Assembly: GCF_014639235.1 (NCBI RefSeq)
Contig: NZ_BMFU01000003.1
Coordinates: 124,001 to 188,000 of the forward strand
Reading direction: 5' to 3'
Origin: Paenibacillus silvae
GTDB taxonomy: Bacteria; Bacillota; Bacilli; Paenibacillales; Paenibacillaceae
DNA: 64,000 nucleotides
The notes under the pieces are model-generated. The model was not told where the DNA came from and did not search any database. It saw nothing but the letters and a program-made list of their open reading frames with translations. The translations under genes were made by a program, and so were the position numbers. This document shows, in pieces, positions 34,850 through 44,494 of this stretch. Each line of letters begins with the position of its first letter. The first letter of the stretch is position 1.

Positions 34850-35722
34850 TTACCACCACATACCAATCAGCAGAATGCCGCCAAAAATCACAATGGAACA
34901 GAGAATACGTTTCATGCCCTGCTGTTCTTTTAATAACCAGATACCAAGAAAGGCCGCAAACACCGTTCCCACTTCCCGCAGCGGACCAAGTCTGGCCATC
35001 GGAGCCTGCTCCAGCGCAAACAGAAAAAGCAGATACGAGCCCGGGTTCAGCAAAGCTCCCAGCATAATGGTTGATCGATTCAGCTTCCATTCTCGCCGCA
35101 GGCCGCCTGAAGCGAGCAAGGCCGGTGTTAACCCCGCCACAAAGCCGATGTTTGTTACTTCCAGCAGTGCCAGAGGCGAAATATGCTGCAGATTCAATTT
35201 ATCTACAAAGACGTAACTGGTCGTACAAAGCCCAACACATAAGGCCATTAGTATCGGCTTGGCCCCCTGGACTCCAGCTCCAGAACCGGAAGCATGCCTC
35301 CAGTTCCCTACGCCGCTGAGAATCGTGAACCCGACAATCATGCAGGCGATGCCCATCCAGCCGTATACAGACAGCTTTTCCCCTAGAAAAGCCACCCCGA
35401 TCAAAGGCACCAGCAACGTACTTGTGCCCCGCATAATCGGATAAATCTGGGACAGATCGCCAAGCTCATACGTTCGGGACAACAACCACGAATACAACGC
35501 CTGCAGCCCCATCGACACGATTAACAGCATATAGGCTGGCATCGTCAGCGGCTCACGGGACAATTCCATGACCAGCACAGGCAGCAGCAGCACCGTTGGA
35601 ATCATCATAATGGACCACAAAAACACACTTTTGTTCAAACTCCGCTTCGTAAACATACTCCAGACGGCATGCGCCATCCCCGAAGCAAGCACCAGAATTA
35701 AAGGTAAAATCATGCTGTTCAT
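34850..35722 (-). CDS. EamA/DMT-family transporter
   Basis: A 290-residue membrane protein with about ten helices in two EamA repeats (first repeat includes IYPIMRGTSTLLVPLIGV, second GPLREVGTVFAAFLGIW). It probably exports a metabolite or drug. The substrate is unknown. The ATG follows GAGAGG closely, and the ATG three codons on is an alternative. It lies 36 bases downstream of the phosphoesterase gene on the same strand. Confidence 0.84.
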   Translation of the reverse strand: MNSMILPLILVLASGMAHAVWSMFTKRSLNKSVFLWSIMMIPTVLLLPVLVMELSREPLTMPAYMLLIVSMGLQALYSWLLSRTYELGDLSQIYPIMRGTSTLLVPLIGVAFLGEKLSVYGWMGIACMIVGFTILSGVGNWRHASGSGAGVQGAKPILMALCVGLCTTSYVFVDKLNLQHISPLALLEVTNIGFVAGLTPALLASGGLRREWKLNRSTIMLGALLNPGSYLLFLFALEQAPMARLGPLREVGTVFAAFLGIWLLKEQQGMKRILCSIVIFGGILLIGMWW

Positions 35723-35758
35723 ATTCCTCTCTTGTTCTCTTGCTCACGCATGCAGCTT

Positions 35759-36715
35759 CTAATGTTTCTCAGGTTGATGCTCCGGCTGCTCCTCCACTAC
35801 CGATCCGTCCTCCAGACGCAGCCAGGTATCAAACGTCCGCTCACCCTCCCGCAATTGAATGACACGCCCCCCGCGCAGCATGCCATCTCTTCCATAGGTA
35901 CTGTGACCGCTGGAACGTCCGTAGCAGAGACGAATTCCGTGATACTGCCCGTGGAAATCATTCACATGATCATGCCCGCAGAACGTGCCCATCACATCCC
36001 CCATTTCCAGCAGCGCAGCGAACAACCCTGAATTAACTTGTGCTGCGCAGACGGGCTCAAATTTATGGCCATAACAGGTCTGCGTATCCCACATCGTCTG
36101 ATATTCCGGGATCGGAATATGTAAAAACGCCAAGGCTGGCAGCTTATCCCCGCGACTGCGGCCGGGATTGACGCGTGTGGATTCATCCATCAGCCACCGA
36201 AGCTGACTCTGCTGAATCCAGCCATAACCCGGGATCGATTTCACGGTTGAATAACTCCCCGAATCGAGCAGGTACAGGACAGCTGCCGGAAGGCCGTCCG
36301 CTCCGGCAATCTCCAGCGTGTAATTGCCCAGCCCTGCAATATCACGCGGTCCCTCTTCCGTCACGCTGTACTCATGTTCCTGAACAACCTGCATGAGCTC
36401 CGTCTGAGTGATTCGCTGCTCGGCATCATGGTTGCCGAACACAAAAGCCCACGGTACTCCGCTCTGTTCTACAACCGAGACGGCATCACGGAAGGCCTGC
36501 TCCGGATGCTCGCATGCCTTGTTTCCCGGCTCAACGGGCCCGGTGTAGATAACATCGCCCGTAAATACAACGAGATCAGGCTGCTCCAGCTCGATGATGC
36601 TCTGCATCATCCGCCGGGTGCGAAGATCCTCAGGCCGTCCGTCCTTCCAATGCAGATCGGTGAATTGTACGATGGTAAAGGTTTTATTTTCGCGAAAAGA
36701 AAGGTGCTGTTTCAA
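35759..36715 (-). CDS. Calcineurin-like metallophosphoesterase
   Basis: A 318-residue protein with all metallophosphoesterase motifs: D20/H22 in QFTDLHW, VFTGDVIY, GNHDAE, LAFLHIP and GHDHVND. It is cytosolic, without a signal peptide, and similar to yeast Dcr2/bacterial phosphodiesterase-like proteins. The frame opens at 36766, but the TTG at 36715 is chosen because GGAGG is 9 bases before it and upstream residues look unrelated. It is divergent from the DeoR regulator and upstream of the transporter. Confidence 0.86.
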   Translation of the reverse strand: MKQHLSFRENKTFTIVQFTDLHWKDGRPEDLRTRRMMQSIIELEQPDLVVFTGDVIYTGPVEPGNKACEHPEQAFRDAVSVVEQSGVPWAFVFGNHDAEQRITQTELMQVVQEHEYSVTEEGPRDIAGLGNYTLEIAGADGLPAAVLYLLDSGSYSTVKSIPGYGWIQQSQLRWLMDESTRVNPGRSRGDKLPALAFLHIPIPEYQTMWDTQTCYGHKFEPVCAAQVNSGLFAALLEMGDVMGTFCGHDHVNDFHGQYHGIRLCYGRSSGHSTYGRDGMLRGGRVIQLREGERTFDTWLRLEDGSVVEEQPEHQPEKH

Positions 36716-36993
36716 ATGTTTCGTCCTCCCCGGGATTACTCTTAACCCTTTTTTGTGTGACTTCAAGTCAATTATTGTGGTTTTTAGTTTTTTTATGTGG
36801 TTTTGAGTTGTTTTATATGATGCTACTCTTACTTGATACAGCTGTCAATATATCTTTTGATATACATCCCCAACGGAATATAAGGTGCTTTTCCGGTTTG
36901 AAATTGACAGCGCACTGTCATCAAATTTACACTATAAGAAACAACAACAATCCACAACAATCAAACTTTGAGAATATAAGGAGGACGGAACAG

Positions 36994-37764
36994 ATGTCGT
37001 TAACATATGAGGAGCGGAAACAAACCATTCTTACCCAGCTGGCCGTTCAGGGCAAAGTTCAGGTGCAGACATTAGCTCAGCTGTTTCAGGTGTCTACGGA
37101 GACGATTCGGCGTGATCTGGACCGTCTGGAGAAGGAAGGCGAGCTGCGTAAAGTGTATGGGGGCGCTGTACGTGCGCGCTCAGGCATGGTGGAGGCCCCT
37201 TTTCAAAAGCGTTCACAGCTTCAGCTCCAGGAAAAACAGGCTATTGGCGCCGCTGCAGCTGCGCTCGTTGAAGACGGTGAAACGATTATGCTCGACAATG
37301 GCACTACGCCGATTGAAATTATGCGGCATCTGCAGCATCGTTCTGAGGTCACGGTCATTACCCATTCAGTTCCCGTTCTGACCATGGCTATGGAATCCTT
37401 TGCGGGGAAAATTATTTTTGCCGGGGGAGAAATTCATAAGGCGGTGCAAGCCTCTACCGGCCCTGCGGCTCATGAGATGCTGGATCAATTCAAAGTGAAC
37501 AAAGCCTTCATCTCGGCCGGTGGTATTTCGTTCTCGGACGGCATCACCGATTATGTACTGGAGGAAGCGCTGATCTCTCGTAAAATGATTGAGCGAGCTG
37601 AAGAAACCATTCTGGTGGCTGATCATACCAAGTTCGGGCGTTCGACTTTTGCCAAAATCGCATCTGTGGATCATGTTGCCATGGTCATCACAGATTCAGG
37701 ATGCCCTGCGGAATGGATTGAACATTTGCAGCGGCTCGAGATTGAAACGGTAATTGCGAATTGA
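36994..37764 (+). CDS. DeoR/GlpR-family transcriptional repressor
   Basis: A 256-residue regulator. The N-terminal helix-turn-helix is VQTLAQLFQVSTETIRRDLD, followed by the family KVYGGAV and a sugar-phosphate isomerase-like sensor domain (DNGTTPIEIMRHL; VADHTKFGRS). The frame is open from 36757, but AAGGAGG lies 8 bases before the ATG at 36994. No metabolic operon follows on this strand; the nearest candidate target is the divergent phosphoesterase-transporter pair. Confidence 0.9.
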   Translation: MSLTYEERKQTILTQLAVQGKVQVQTLAQLFQVSTETIRRDLDRLEKEGELRKVYGGAVRARSGMVEAPFQKRSQLQLQEKQAIGAAAAALVEDGETIMLDNGTTPIEIMRHLQHRSEVTVITHSVPVLTMAMESFAGKIIFAGGEIHKAVQASTGPAAHEMLDQFKVNKAFISAGGISFSDGITDYVLEEALISRKMIERAEETILVADHTKFGRSTFAKIASVDHVAMVITDSGCPAEWIEHLQRLEIETVIAN

Positions 37765-37834
37765 CAATGGAATCGGCTTTCAAAGTCATTAGCTTGGATT
37801 ATTCCTCCGAGTAAATCCAGTTTAATCAGCCAAC

Positions 37835-38371
37835 TTAACGAAAAGCATCAATAACCCGATTGTCCCAGACCTGAACCTCAATATATCGTTCGGGCCCCTG
37901 ATCGCCCGTTCGATTCCAAACCTGCGGAAAACCATAGGTCTGTATCAGCTCAACTATTTCTTGTTTGGTATAGACCTGCTTGCGGTAAGGTTTATCATCG
38001 GCATAACGCATCGTTGGAAAGAGATCGCCGTACGTGAAGCTCACAACTTCTGCCGGCAGCCTATGCCACGGAATGATGACATGGTTTGGTTCCAAATACC
38101 AGGATTCCAGCCAAGGGCATGCACCAAGGGTCAGATAATGCGGGTAGGGTTGAACCGGCTGGCCTCCTTTGGCCAGAAACTTCGCAAATGCCATCTGCTC
38201 AAGCTCCCTTCTGATAGCCATATACTCGGCTGACCGCTGACTGGCAAAAGTTCGTCCGTTCTCCCGAATCTGCTGCGAGACTGTCTCTGACTCTTCCGGG
38301 GATAAACTGGAGAGATTGCAGAAAGGGCCTCTCCCTTTTTCAAAATAATGATACGCATCCAGGCATTCCAT
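37835..38371 (-). CDS. Hypothetical protein, 178 aa
   Basis: The protein starts MECLDAYHYFEKGRGPFC. It contains two Cys near the N-terminus and conserved-looking aromatic patches (GACPWLESWYLEPNHVIIPW). No family is recognised. The ATG at 38371 is preferred over the one nine bases earlier because GGAG then sits at proper spacing. It is monocistronic. Confidence 0.68.
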   Translation of the reverse strand: MECLDAYHYFEKGRGPFCNLSSLSPEESETVSQQIRENGRTFASQRSAEYMAIRRELEQMAFAKFLAKGGQPVQPYPHYLTLGACPWLESWYLEPNHVIIPWHRLPAEVVSFTYGDLFPTMRYADDKPYRKQVYTKQEIVELIQTYGFPQVWNRTGDQGPERYIEVQVWDNRVIDAFR

Positions 38372-38528
38372 ACAGTTCATCTCCTATATTTCCATTAGGT
38401 CAATAATGTATTTAACCCCATACCTGACTTCACCATATTAATTAGGGATTTTTAACCAAAAATGATATACTAAAACTAAACTATTCTCATCCAACTATTT
38501 TAACTTCTTAGATCAAGGAGGTCATTCG

Positions 38529-38798
38529 ATGTTTGGTGTAAGCGTAAAACAAGTAGAGGATCGACTGGTTATCCGTTGGCAATTTTCCAAAATTGAAATC
38601 CCTTTTGCACAGATCACATCTGTTACGCTGGACGATACATACGGAGGCTGTGAACCTTCGGCAATTCGGATCGGGCCTGTTAACGGCACCACCGAACGGA
38701 TTTTGATCCGTACCACTCAGCAATCGTACATTCTATTTACGAACAGCCTGAATTTGTATCCCGCTATTAAAACCCTCCTTGCCCACTCGGCTAGTTAA
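38529..38798 (+). CDS. SunI/YnzG-like small PH-domain protein
   Basis: An 89-residue protein reading as a compact bacterial PH fold: VEDRLVIRWQFSKIEIPFAQ, then ITSVTLDD, IRIG, RILIRTTQQSYILFTNS. It resembles the SunI/YnzG family, whose founder gives immunity to sublancin, but there is no bacteriocin gene nearby and it lacks the membrane anchor usual for SunI, so a general role is more likely. The ATG follows AAGGAGG, and a TATACT -10 lies at 38466-38471. Confidence 0.6.
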   Translation: MFGVSVKQVEDRLVIRWQFSKIEIPFAQITSVTLDDTYGGCEPSAIRIGPVNGTTERILIRTTQQSYILFTNSLNLYPAIKTLLAHSAS

Positions 38799-38832
38799 TG
38801 GTCCGTTTGACGAGCTTCTTATATTTTTAAAC

Positions 38833-38860
38833 GCCGTAGAAAACGTTCTGCGGCTTTTTT
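38833..38860 (+). terminator. Terminator of the SunI-like gene
   Basis: GCCGTAGAA pairs with TTCTGCGGC (one G-T wobble) around an AACG loop, followed by six T. Confidence 0.85.
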
Positions 38861-39050
38861 ATATTCACTAATATATATCCCCTCCTCTATTACCGAGCAC
38901 TTGCGACAACCAATACTAATATCAAAGAATTAGAAATGAAAGTTAACATCACACAATAACTTCAATTCACATCACAAGAAAACTTTTAATCGTGTCACAG
39001 ATGAACTCTTTCAGATTGTTATATAAACATCAAGACAAGGAGGTGAGCCC

Positions 39051-39644
39051 ATGCAGGCCGCCATCCCCGGGGACATGCAGGCTAGGAAAGAAAAAAAGGA
39101 ACGAATCGAACGAGCTGTACAACGAGTGATCACTGGCGAAAAAGAAGCCTATGAGCTGATCATACAGGAATTCGAGCGTCAGATGTACACCTATTGTTAT
39201 TACATTCTTAAAGATCATCAAGAGACTGAGGATGCCGTGCAGGAGATTTTCATTCGGGCCTACGAGAATCTGAGGAGTTATAAAAGAAAGGTCAGTTTCT
39301 CCTCGTGGCTGTATAAAGTAGCCTACAATCATTTGATGAATATGAAGAAAAAACACAGCCGCTGGTTGAAGCTGGTGGATGAGTATAAACACCACAAACC
39401 TGTCGTACAGGAGTATCCTTATACAACAGTTATTGAGGAGCTCATGGAGTATTTGACACCGGAAGAACGTCACATCCTGCTGTTGAAGGCTGTGGAACAA
39501 TACACCTTTGAGGAGATTGCCATCATTATGAATACCAGATCTGCTACCCTGCGCAAGAAGTATGAACGTCTTCGCCGTAAGCTGATGGAGCAGACAACCA
39601 TAGGAGGAAAACCGCATGGACAAACAGCCCAACCCTTTTCCTGA
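39051..39644 (+). CDS. ECF-type RNA polymerase sigma factor
   Basis: A 197-residue sigma-70 family protein with region 2 (YCYYILKDHQETEDAVQEIF, SSWLYKVAYNHLMN) and region 4 (LTPEERHILLLKAVEQYTFE). There is no region 3, so it is an ECF factor. The ATG follows CAAGGAGGTG. It overlaps the DUF4179 gene by 29 bases, the standard sigma/anti-sigma arrangement. The signal and regulon are unknown, and no clear autoregulatory ECF promoter was identified. Confidence 0.92.
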   Translation: MQAAIPGDMQARKEKKERIERAVQRVITGEKEAYELIIQEFERQMYTYCYYILKDHQETEDAVQEIFIRAYENLRSYKRKVSFSSWLYKVAYNHLMNMKKKHSRWLKLVDEYKHHKPVVQEYPYTTVIEELMEYLTPEERHILLLKAVEQYTFEEIAIIMNTRSATLRKKYERLRRKLMEQTTIGGKPHGQTAQPFS

Positions 39645-40815
39645 CCAGCGGCTTGAAGAATTGGAGCAGCGGATACGCAACACACCTATGCCGCGACAGA
39701 GTATGAGCAGTGAAATTATGAATCAAATCGGAGGAAGAAATATAAACAAAGCACGGAATGGATCTACAATACTAAAACGGACGTTAACCGCTGCCTTCAT
39801 TACTGCAGTTCTGGGCGCAGGTGCTATAGGCGCAGGATTTGTATCACCAACAATGGCAAGTGCACTGAAACAAATTCCAGGAATCGGATCTATGTTCTAC
39901 GGACTGAGTTCCGATGAGATTGGACGGGCAGTGGATCAAGGTATTCTGACACAGCCGCTGAAACAGATCACTAAAGACGGAGTAACCTTAACACTAACAA
40001 ACGTATTATATGATGGAACCCGACTGAGCTACACCATTGAACGCGCCGGAGAGCATCTCCCGCAGAAAGTCACCAGCCCATACATCCCTATGGACAGCAA
40101 GCTTATTTCGGGAGATAAGGAATGGAAGAAATCCCGCCAGGTACCAGAACAGGAGCAGGAGAAGGGGTATGTCACAGCACCTGAAACCTTTATTAATAAT
40201 GAAGAGTTGAAGTCCTTTCGCTCTTTTGGAGATGATATTGGCAACTCAAACGCTGTGTTTGCTGAATATACGAATCTAGGGTCACTGCCTAATGAATTTG
40301 AGCTTACCGTTCGAACAAAAGTAACTCGGGTAGAGGAGACTTTTGAATTCAAAGTACCCGTAAAAATCAGTGACAACAAACTTGTCATTCAACCGAATGA
40401 GACAAAAAGCTACGAAAATTTCAGTTACACCTTGCAAAAAATAGAATCTACCGTAACCAATACACGCCTAATTCTCGAAAGCACGGGAAAGGTGCCCGCT
40501 TCCTCTAAGCAAACAGGAAAATATGCTCCGACTATGATGTACTATGAGATCGTAGACGATCAAGGCAAAGTATTGAATCAACGGAGGCTTGGCTTCTTCC
40601 ACAGGGCTCCCGATCTGGAGTACCAAGTGGATGAATTGTATGATGCTATTAGTCCGAACGCAAAATCAGTGAAGATCAAACCGTACACCTTCACAGTCAA
40701 CACAGACAATTGGCGCGTTGTAGGGGAGAAGCTGGATGAAAAGGGCAGAGTTTTGAGCAGCGGCGACAAGACATATATCAAAGAGCTGGAAATAAACGTT
40801 CCCCTTAAACCGTAA
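39616..40815 (+). CDS. DUF4179 membrane protein, probable anti-sigma factor
   Basis: A 399-residue protein with an N-terminal cytoplasmic segment of about 50 residues, one membrane helix at about 54-76, and an extracytoplasmic DUF4179 domain starting around 85 (SALKQIPGIGSMFYGLSSDE). It likely holds the cognate ECF sigma factor inactive until an envelope signal arrives; this is inferred from gene order. The ATG follows AGGAGG within the sigma gene. Confidence 0.85.
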   Translation: MDKQPNPFPDQRLEELEQRIRNTPMPRQSMSSEIMNQIGGRNINKARNGSTILKRTLTAAFITAVLGAGAIGAGFVSPTMASALKQIPGIGSMFYGLSSDEIGRAVDQGILTQPLKQITKDGVTLTLTNVLYDGTRLSYTIERAGEHLPQKVTSPYIPMDSKLISGDKEWKKSRQVPEQEQEKGYVTAPETFINNEELKSFRSFGDDIGNSNAVFAEYTNLGSLPNEFELTVRTKVTRVEETFEFKVPVKISDNKLVIQPNETKSYENFSYTLQKIESTVTNTRLILESTGKVPASSKQTGKYAPTMMYYEIVDDQGKVLNQRRLGFFHRAPDLEYQVDELYDAISPNAKSVKIKPYTFTVNTDNWRVVGEKLDEKGRVLSSGDKTYIKELEINVPLKP

Positions 40816-40875
40816 CCCTCAAGCACTCTATAACACTTTATAACAACCTTGTTCAACATGAGCACGTATAACGAT

Positions 40876-40919
40876 AAAAGCCACGAAGCAGATCGAATAG
40901 ATCCGTTTCGTGGCTTTTT
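40876..40919. terminator. Bidirectional terminator
   Basis: AAAAGCCACGAA pairs with TTTCGTGGCTTTTT between the convergent DUF4179 and DUF4272 genes. Confidence 0.85.
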
Positions 40920-40920
40920 G

Positions 40921-42099
40921 TTACGTATCCGTACGCACCTCGTCCCAATTCTGATCGAGATAACAGATGAGCCAGTTAAGTGCACGATGCCGTTCATAAG
41001 CTACGCCGGGATTGAGCCCGGCAGGCGCAGCTTCGCCTTTGATCCGGCTGTTCACACACACCCAGTTGTACCGATAGATCAGGTCAGCCTCATCCAGCAT
41101 TTCGCTTTTGCTGCGCAGCGTGGCTTCTGATAGAAATTCCGCAAAGCTGTCCTTTTGCTGTAAATAACCGACATCCTTACTTACGTTACACAGCTCTGTC
41201 GGTGCACCCAATTCCTCTACGTACCCAAGAGCCCATAACATAACATGGTATGCCTCATATCCCCAGGAGAAACGAATGACTTCCTGCTGCTCTGCTCCAT
41301 GCTGATCCAGAAATGACTTTTCATCGGGAGAAAAAAAGGTTGATGCATCATATTTATCGATCACTTCCTGCACAAGCGCTGCAGTGTCATCGGAACTTTC
41401 GCCTGCTCCCAGACACTCGCCCTTCAGTGCAGCCAGGCAGAGAGCAACGGCACGCTGCGCCACCTCTTCCTTCGTTCGAATCGTCGTGTCTTTCTCCCCT
41501 GCTCGTGCCGGCAGATTCACATTATACGGAATTCCCTCTTCTGTCAGCCGCTGCTCTGAACGTGCCTTGCGCTCTACAGCATCCGCTGAAGGCGGGCGGG
41601 TGTCATCCAGATAACTGGTGTGTGCGGTGACCGTATAATCCTCTACCTCGGATTCCCCGTTCACATCCAGGAGCAGCTGACCCTGAGCATTCAGCAAGGA
41701 GCCGCCTCCCCAGAAAATGACGGCATCCAGCGCTTCGGCCAACTGCAATAACTCGTTAAAGAACTCTTCCGAGATATCTTCCTCGGTCTCGATGCCAATC
41801 ACCATGTTCAGGGTGGAGCACTTGATCAGTACCTTTTCCTGAAGCGCAGCATTACGCCCCTCGATCTGACTGAGAAAACCAAGCATGCCCTGAATCATCG
41901 TGCTGAACTCTTCGGGATGGGTCTGGCTGGTCATGATATTGAAGCATTTTGTTTTTTTGCTAAACCACTTTTTCTGTATCACTTGAATGTGCGTCCGGTC
42001 TTCTCTTCGCTGAGTGGAAGCGTCAGGATAGATGGATTGAATGATCTCATACAGCTGCTCCAGATCAAACTGGGAGCTGTAAATTGCACAATTTCTCAT
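40921..42099 (-). CDS. DUF4272 domain protein
   Basis: A 392-residue cytosolic protein. The C-terminal half carries DUF4272 features (KEEVAQRAVALCLAALKGE, RFSWGYEAYHVMLWALGYVE, YNWVCVNSRIKGE). The N-terminal half (IVIGIETEED, AVIFWGGGSLLNAQG) is a separate domain. Its function is unknown. The ATG follows GAGAGGACG. It lies 75 bases downstream of rtcB on the same strand. Confidence 0.82.
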   Translation of the reverse strand: MRNCAIYSSQFDLEQLYEIIQSIYPDASTQRREDRTHIQVIQKKWFSKKTKCFNIMTSQTHPEEFSTMIQGMLGFLSQIEGRNAALQEKVLIKCSTLNMVIGIETEEDISEEFFNELLQLAEALDAVIFWGGGSLLNAQGQLLLDVNGESEVEDYTVTAHTSYLDDTRPPSADAVERKARSEQRLTEEGIPYNVNLPARAGEKDTTIRTKEEVAQRAVALCLAALKGECLGAGESSDDTAALVQEVIDKYDASTFFSPDEKSFLDQHGAEQQEVIRFSWGYEAYHVMLWALGYVEELGAPTELCNVSKDVGYLQQKDSFAEFLSEATLRSKSEMLDEADLIYRYNWVCVNSRIKGEAAPAGLNPGVAYERHRALNWLICYLDQNWDEVRTDT

Positions 42100-42173
42100 T
42101 GCGTTCGTCCTCTCTTATGTCAGAGTTTGCTTCAAAATTATGAGTCCTCGGTCAGCCTTTGATTAAACCTTGA

Positions 42174-43394
42174 TTAATCCTTGTAAGGGTCAAACTCATT
42201 GCTTCCAGCCATCGCAACGCCTACCGGGCGCAGCACATGATTGATTTTGAGCGTATTTGCATGTGCAGTAAGTACATCCTGCAATTTCTTGTAGACGAAC
42301 GGGCTTTCATCCGTGCCAGCTCCGCGAAGCTCTACCCCGTAAGCCCGAATCGCCGCCTGCATCTGCTCTTCACTAATCTCGCCGCCCATGCGTTTGCGGA
42401 GCTTATAATTCATTTTGCCAGCCGCCTGGGTACGACTCATGATGCGCCCGGCCCCGTGAACCGTGCTGCGGAAGGAATCGGTATTTTCCTCACTCTGGAT
42501 ACCCTCCACAATGACGGACATGTCTCCCATGCTCCCACCGACAAAACCAAGCTGCCCTGGCGCCAGCGGTGTGGCCCCTTTACGAACAACGACGACTTCC
42601 TCGCCCATATGCTGCTCTTTCCACGCAAAGTTATGATGATTATGTACGGCATATTCAGCGCTCGCTCCGAGAATTCCAAGCACCTGTTCAATCACATAAT
42701 CTCGTCCCGCATAGGCGTAACGACCCGCGAGAGTCATACCCGCCCAATACATATCACCCATTTCACTGTCCAGGTCAAACAGGGTTGGCGGTTGATCCAT
42801 CGATTCACCCGGAGCTTTACCACTGAACTCTCGTCCTGCTGCCAGATTGAGGAACCCGCTCGCCACTTTATGCCCGAAGCCGCGGCTGCCAAAGTGATTG
42901 GCAATCCATACCTTGCCCGTCTTCTCCTCCACGAAAATATCTACAAAATGATTGCCGCTGCCCACGGTTCCAAGCTGATTACGTGCCAGTGTCTTTAGCT
43001 TCTGCTGCAGTCCGCTTTCGATCGAATCAAACAGCTTCCAGTTCGGATCATCGAACAGCTCATGCTCGACTGGAGTAGGATTGTTACGGCCTACGCCGAA
43101 TGAGATCGTTGTTTGAATATCATCCATAATGACGGCAATCCGGTCACGAATATCGTCCCACATCAGATTGGTGCACACAGCTTTGTTACCGCAGGCAATG
43201 TCATAACCTACCCCGGATGGACTGATCATGTTGCGATAAGCAACAACCCCGCCAATTGGCTGCGAATATCCCTTGTGATGGTCGGCCATAAGAGCTACAC
43301 CCAGCACGTCTCCATATTGGGAACAAGTTACCGCCTGACTCACAGCATTCTCCAGCGGTTCCCCCCAGACTTTAATGTTATCCACGATACGCAT
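42174..43394 (-). CDS. rtcB: RtcB-family RNA ligase
   Basis: A 406-residue RtcB protein, which joins 3'-phosphate or 2',3'-cyclic phosphate RNA ends to 5'-OH using GTP and Mn. Metal ligands are seen at D65 and C68 (YDIACGN), H149 (GSGNHF), H167 (ANHFGS) and H254 (HNHHN). The guanylated histidine is H313 in TVHGAGR. The length matches the short bacterial subgroup. No archease or RtcA gene is adjacent. The ATG follows AGGAGGT. Confidence 0.92.
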   Translation of the reverse strand: MRIVDNIKVWGEPLENAVSQAVTCSQYGDVLGVALMADHHKGYSQPIGGVVAYRNMISPSGVGYDIACGNKAVCTNLMWDDIRDRIAVIMDDIQTTISFGVGRNNPTPVEHELFDDPNWKLFDSIESGLQQKLKTLARNQLGTVGSGNHFVDIFVEEKTGKVWIANHFGSRGFGHKVASGFLNLAAGREFSGKAPGESMDQPPTLFDLDSEMGDMYWAGMTLAGRYAYAGRDYVIEQVLGILGASAEYAVHNHHNFAWKEQHMGEEVVVVRKGATPLAPGQLGFVGGSMGDMSVIVEGIQSEENTDSFRSTVHGAGRIMSRTQAAGKMNYKLRKRMGGEISEEQMQAAIRAYGVELRGAGTDESPFVYKKLQDVLTAHANTLKINHVLRPVGVAMAGSNEFDPYKD

Positions 43395-43442
43395 GTTTCG
43401 GTAACCTCCTATGTATTCTTTTTCTTCTTCCTATTTCTTGTC

Positions 43443-43892
43443 TTACAAATGTTTGCGATACCCTTGAACCAATTCGTCCCTAAAGCCCAGTTTCTCATAA
43501 AATCGATGCGCTTCCTTACGTTGATCTCCGGACACCAGAATAATATACGCACACCCCAGATCTTTGGCAATCTGTTCAATCTCAAGCATTAGCTTCTGTC
43601 CGATGCCCTGCCTGCGTACACGATCCGAAACAATGACGTTTTCTACAACCATAAATGGCTCGCATGAACCCATTAAGTCCATACACTCAATTCCCATGAC
43701 CGATCCAACAAGCTCATTATGATTATAGGCTCCAAGCACATAGTAATGCCCGTTCTTCTCCATAGATTGAAACGTCTTTTGCATTTGCTGCTCATTCATC
43801 TGCTGTTCATGCAGTAGTGTGCCCATCAATTCATGATACAGCTGATTTAACCCGGGCAAATCCTGTGGTTCAATCTTCTTGATCGTAATCAT
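43443..43892 (-). CDS. GNAT-family N-acetyltransferase
   Basis: A 149-residue GNAT with VSDRVRRQGIGQKLMLEIEQ as acetyl-CoA motif and RFYEKLGFRDELVQGYRK at the C-terminus. It overlaps the upstream GNAT gene by 4 bases, giving a tandem pair in one transcript. Confidence 0.86.
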   Translation of the reverse strand: MITIKKIEPQDLPGLNQLYHELMGTLLHEQQMNEQQMQKTFQSMEKNGHYYVLGAYNHNELVGSVMGIECMDLMGSCEPFMVVENVIVSDRVRRQGIGQKLMLEIEQIAKDLGCAYIILVSGDQRKEAHRFYEKLGFRDELVQGYRKHL

Positions 43893-44341
43893 TGTTCTGC
43901 ACCACTCCTATTCTCTGGTGTAAGGTCCTTTTTAAAATAATAATGCTGGTGTCCCGTGGGTGCATTTTCAATCATGGTCATGAGCTGATATCCTTGTTTT
44001 CGATAAAATTCAGGAGCCTGATACGAGAACGTGTTCAGCATGATGAAATCACAGCCCTTCTCCCGGGCCAAACGCTCAACCTCCAGAAGCAGCTGTGTCC
44101 CATATCCTTTGTGTCTTTCGTTCGCATCGACCCACAAAATATCCAGCTCAACCCAGTTCCAGCATAGCGTGCTGAGTACCCCGGCCACGATCTGCCCCGT
44201 TTCATTTCGAATATGGAAGTGAAGCTCTTCGTATCGATCTCTTAACGCTTCGTTCACATGTGCCGCATTATAAGCAATTAATTGCTGGCGTACATATGCG
44301 GAATCCTCTGCTTTGCTTGGTGTGATGTTTGCAAGTGACAT
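43889..44341 (-). CDS. GNAT-family N-acetyltransferase
   Basis: A 150-residue GNAT of the type ELDILWVDANERHKGYGTQL followed by LNTFSYQAPEFYRKQGYQ. The sequence is quite different from its tandem partner, so this is not a recent duplication. The ATG follows AAGGGGAA. The substrate is unknown. Confidence 0.86.
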   Translation of the reverse strand: MSLANITPSKAEDSAYVRQQLIAYNAAHVNEALRDRYEELHFHIRNETGQIVAGVLSTLCWNWVELDILWVDANERHKGYGTQLLLEVERLAREKGCDFIMLNTFSYQAPEFYRKQGYQLMTMIENAPTGHQHYYFKKDLTPENRSGAEQ

Positions 44342-44444
44342 TCTTTATTCCCCTTTTCGTCATGACGTAATTCATTATAAATCAGGGCTGCTTACCATCG
44401 TTTGCATTCGAACACGACTACACTTCATCTTATACAAAATGATC

Positions 44445-44483
44445 TAAAATAGAAACAACGCACCTTCCTGACAGGAAAGTGCG
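44445..44483 (-). terminator. Terminator after the SDR gene and gene remnant
   Basis: CGCAC.TTCCTG pairs with CAGGAA.GTGCG around a single-base turn, followed on the minus strand by GTTGTTTCTATTTT. It starts 12 bases past the stop codon of the remnant at 44495. Confidence 0.6.
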
Positions 44484-44494
44484 TCTGCTGTAAA

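Noticed and set aside
38529..38798. Bacteriocin immunity system suggested by the SunI-like protein
   Set aside because: No precursor peptide, glycosyltransferase or exporter gene is nearby, and the membrane anchor of SunI is absent.
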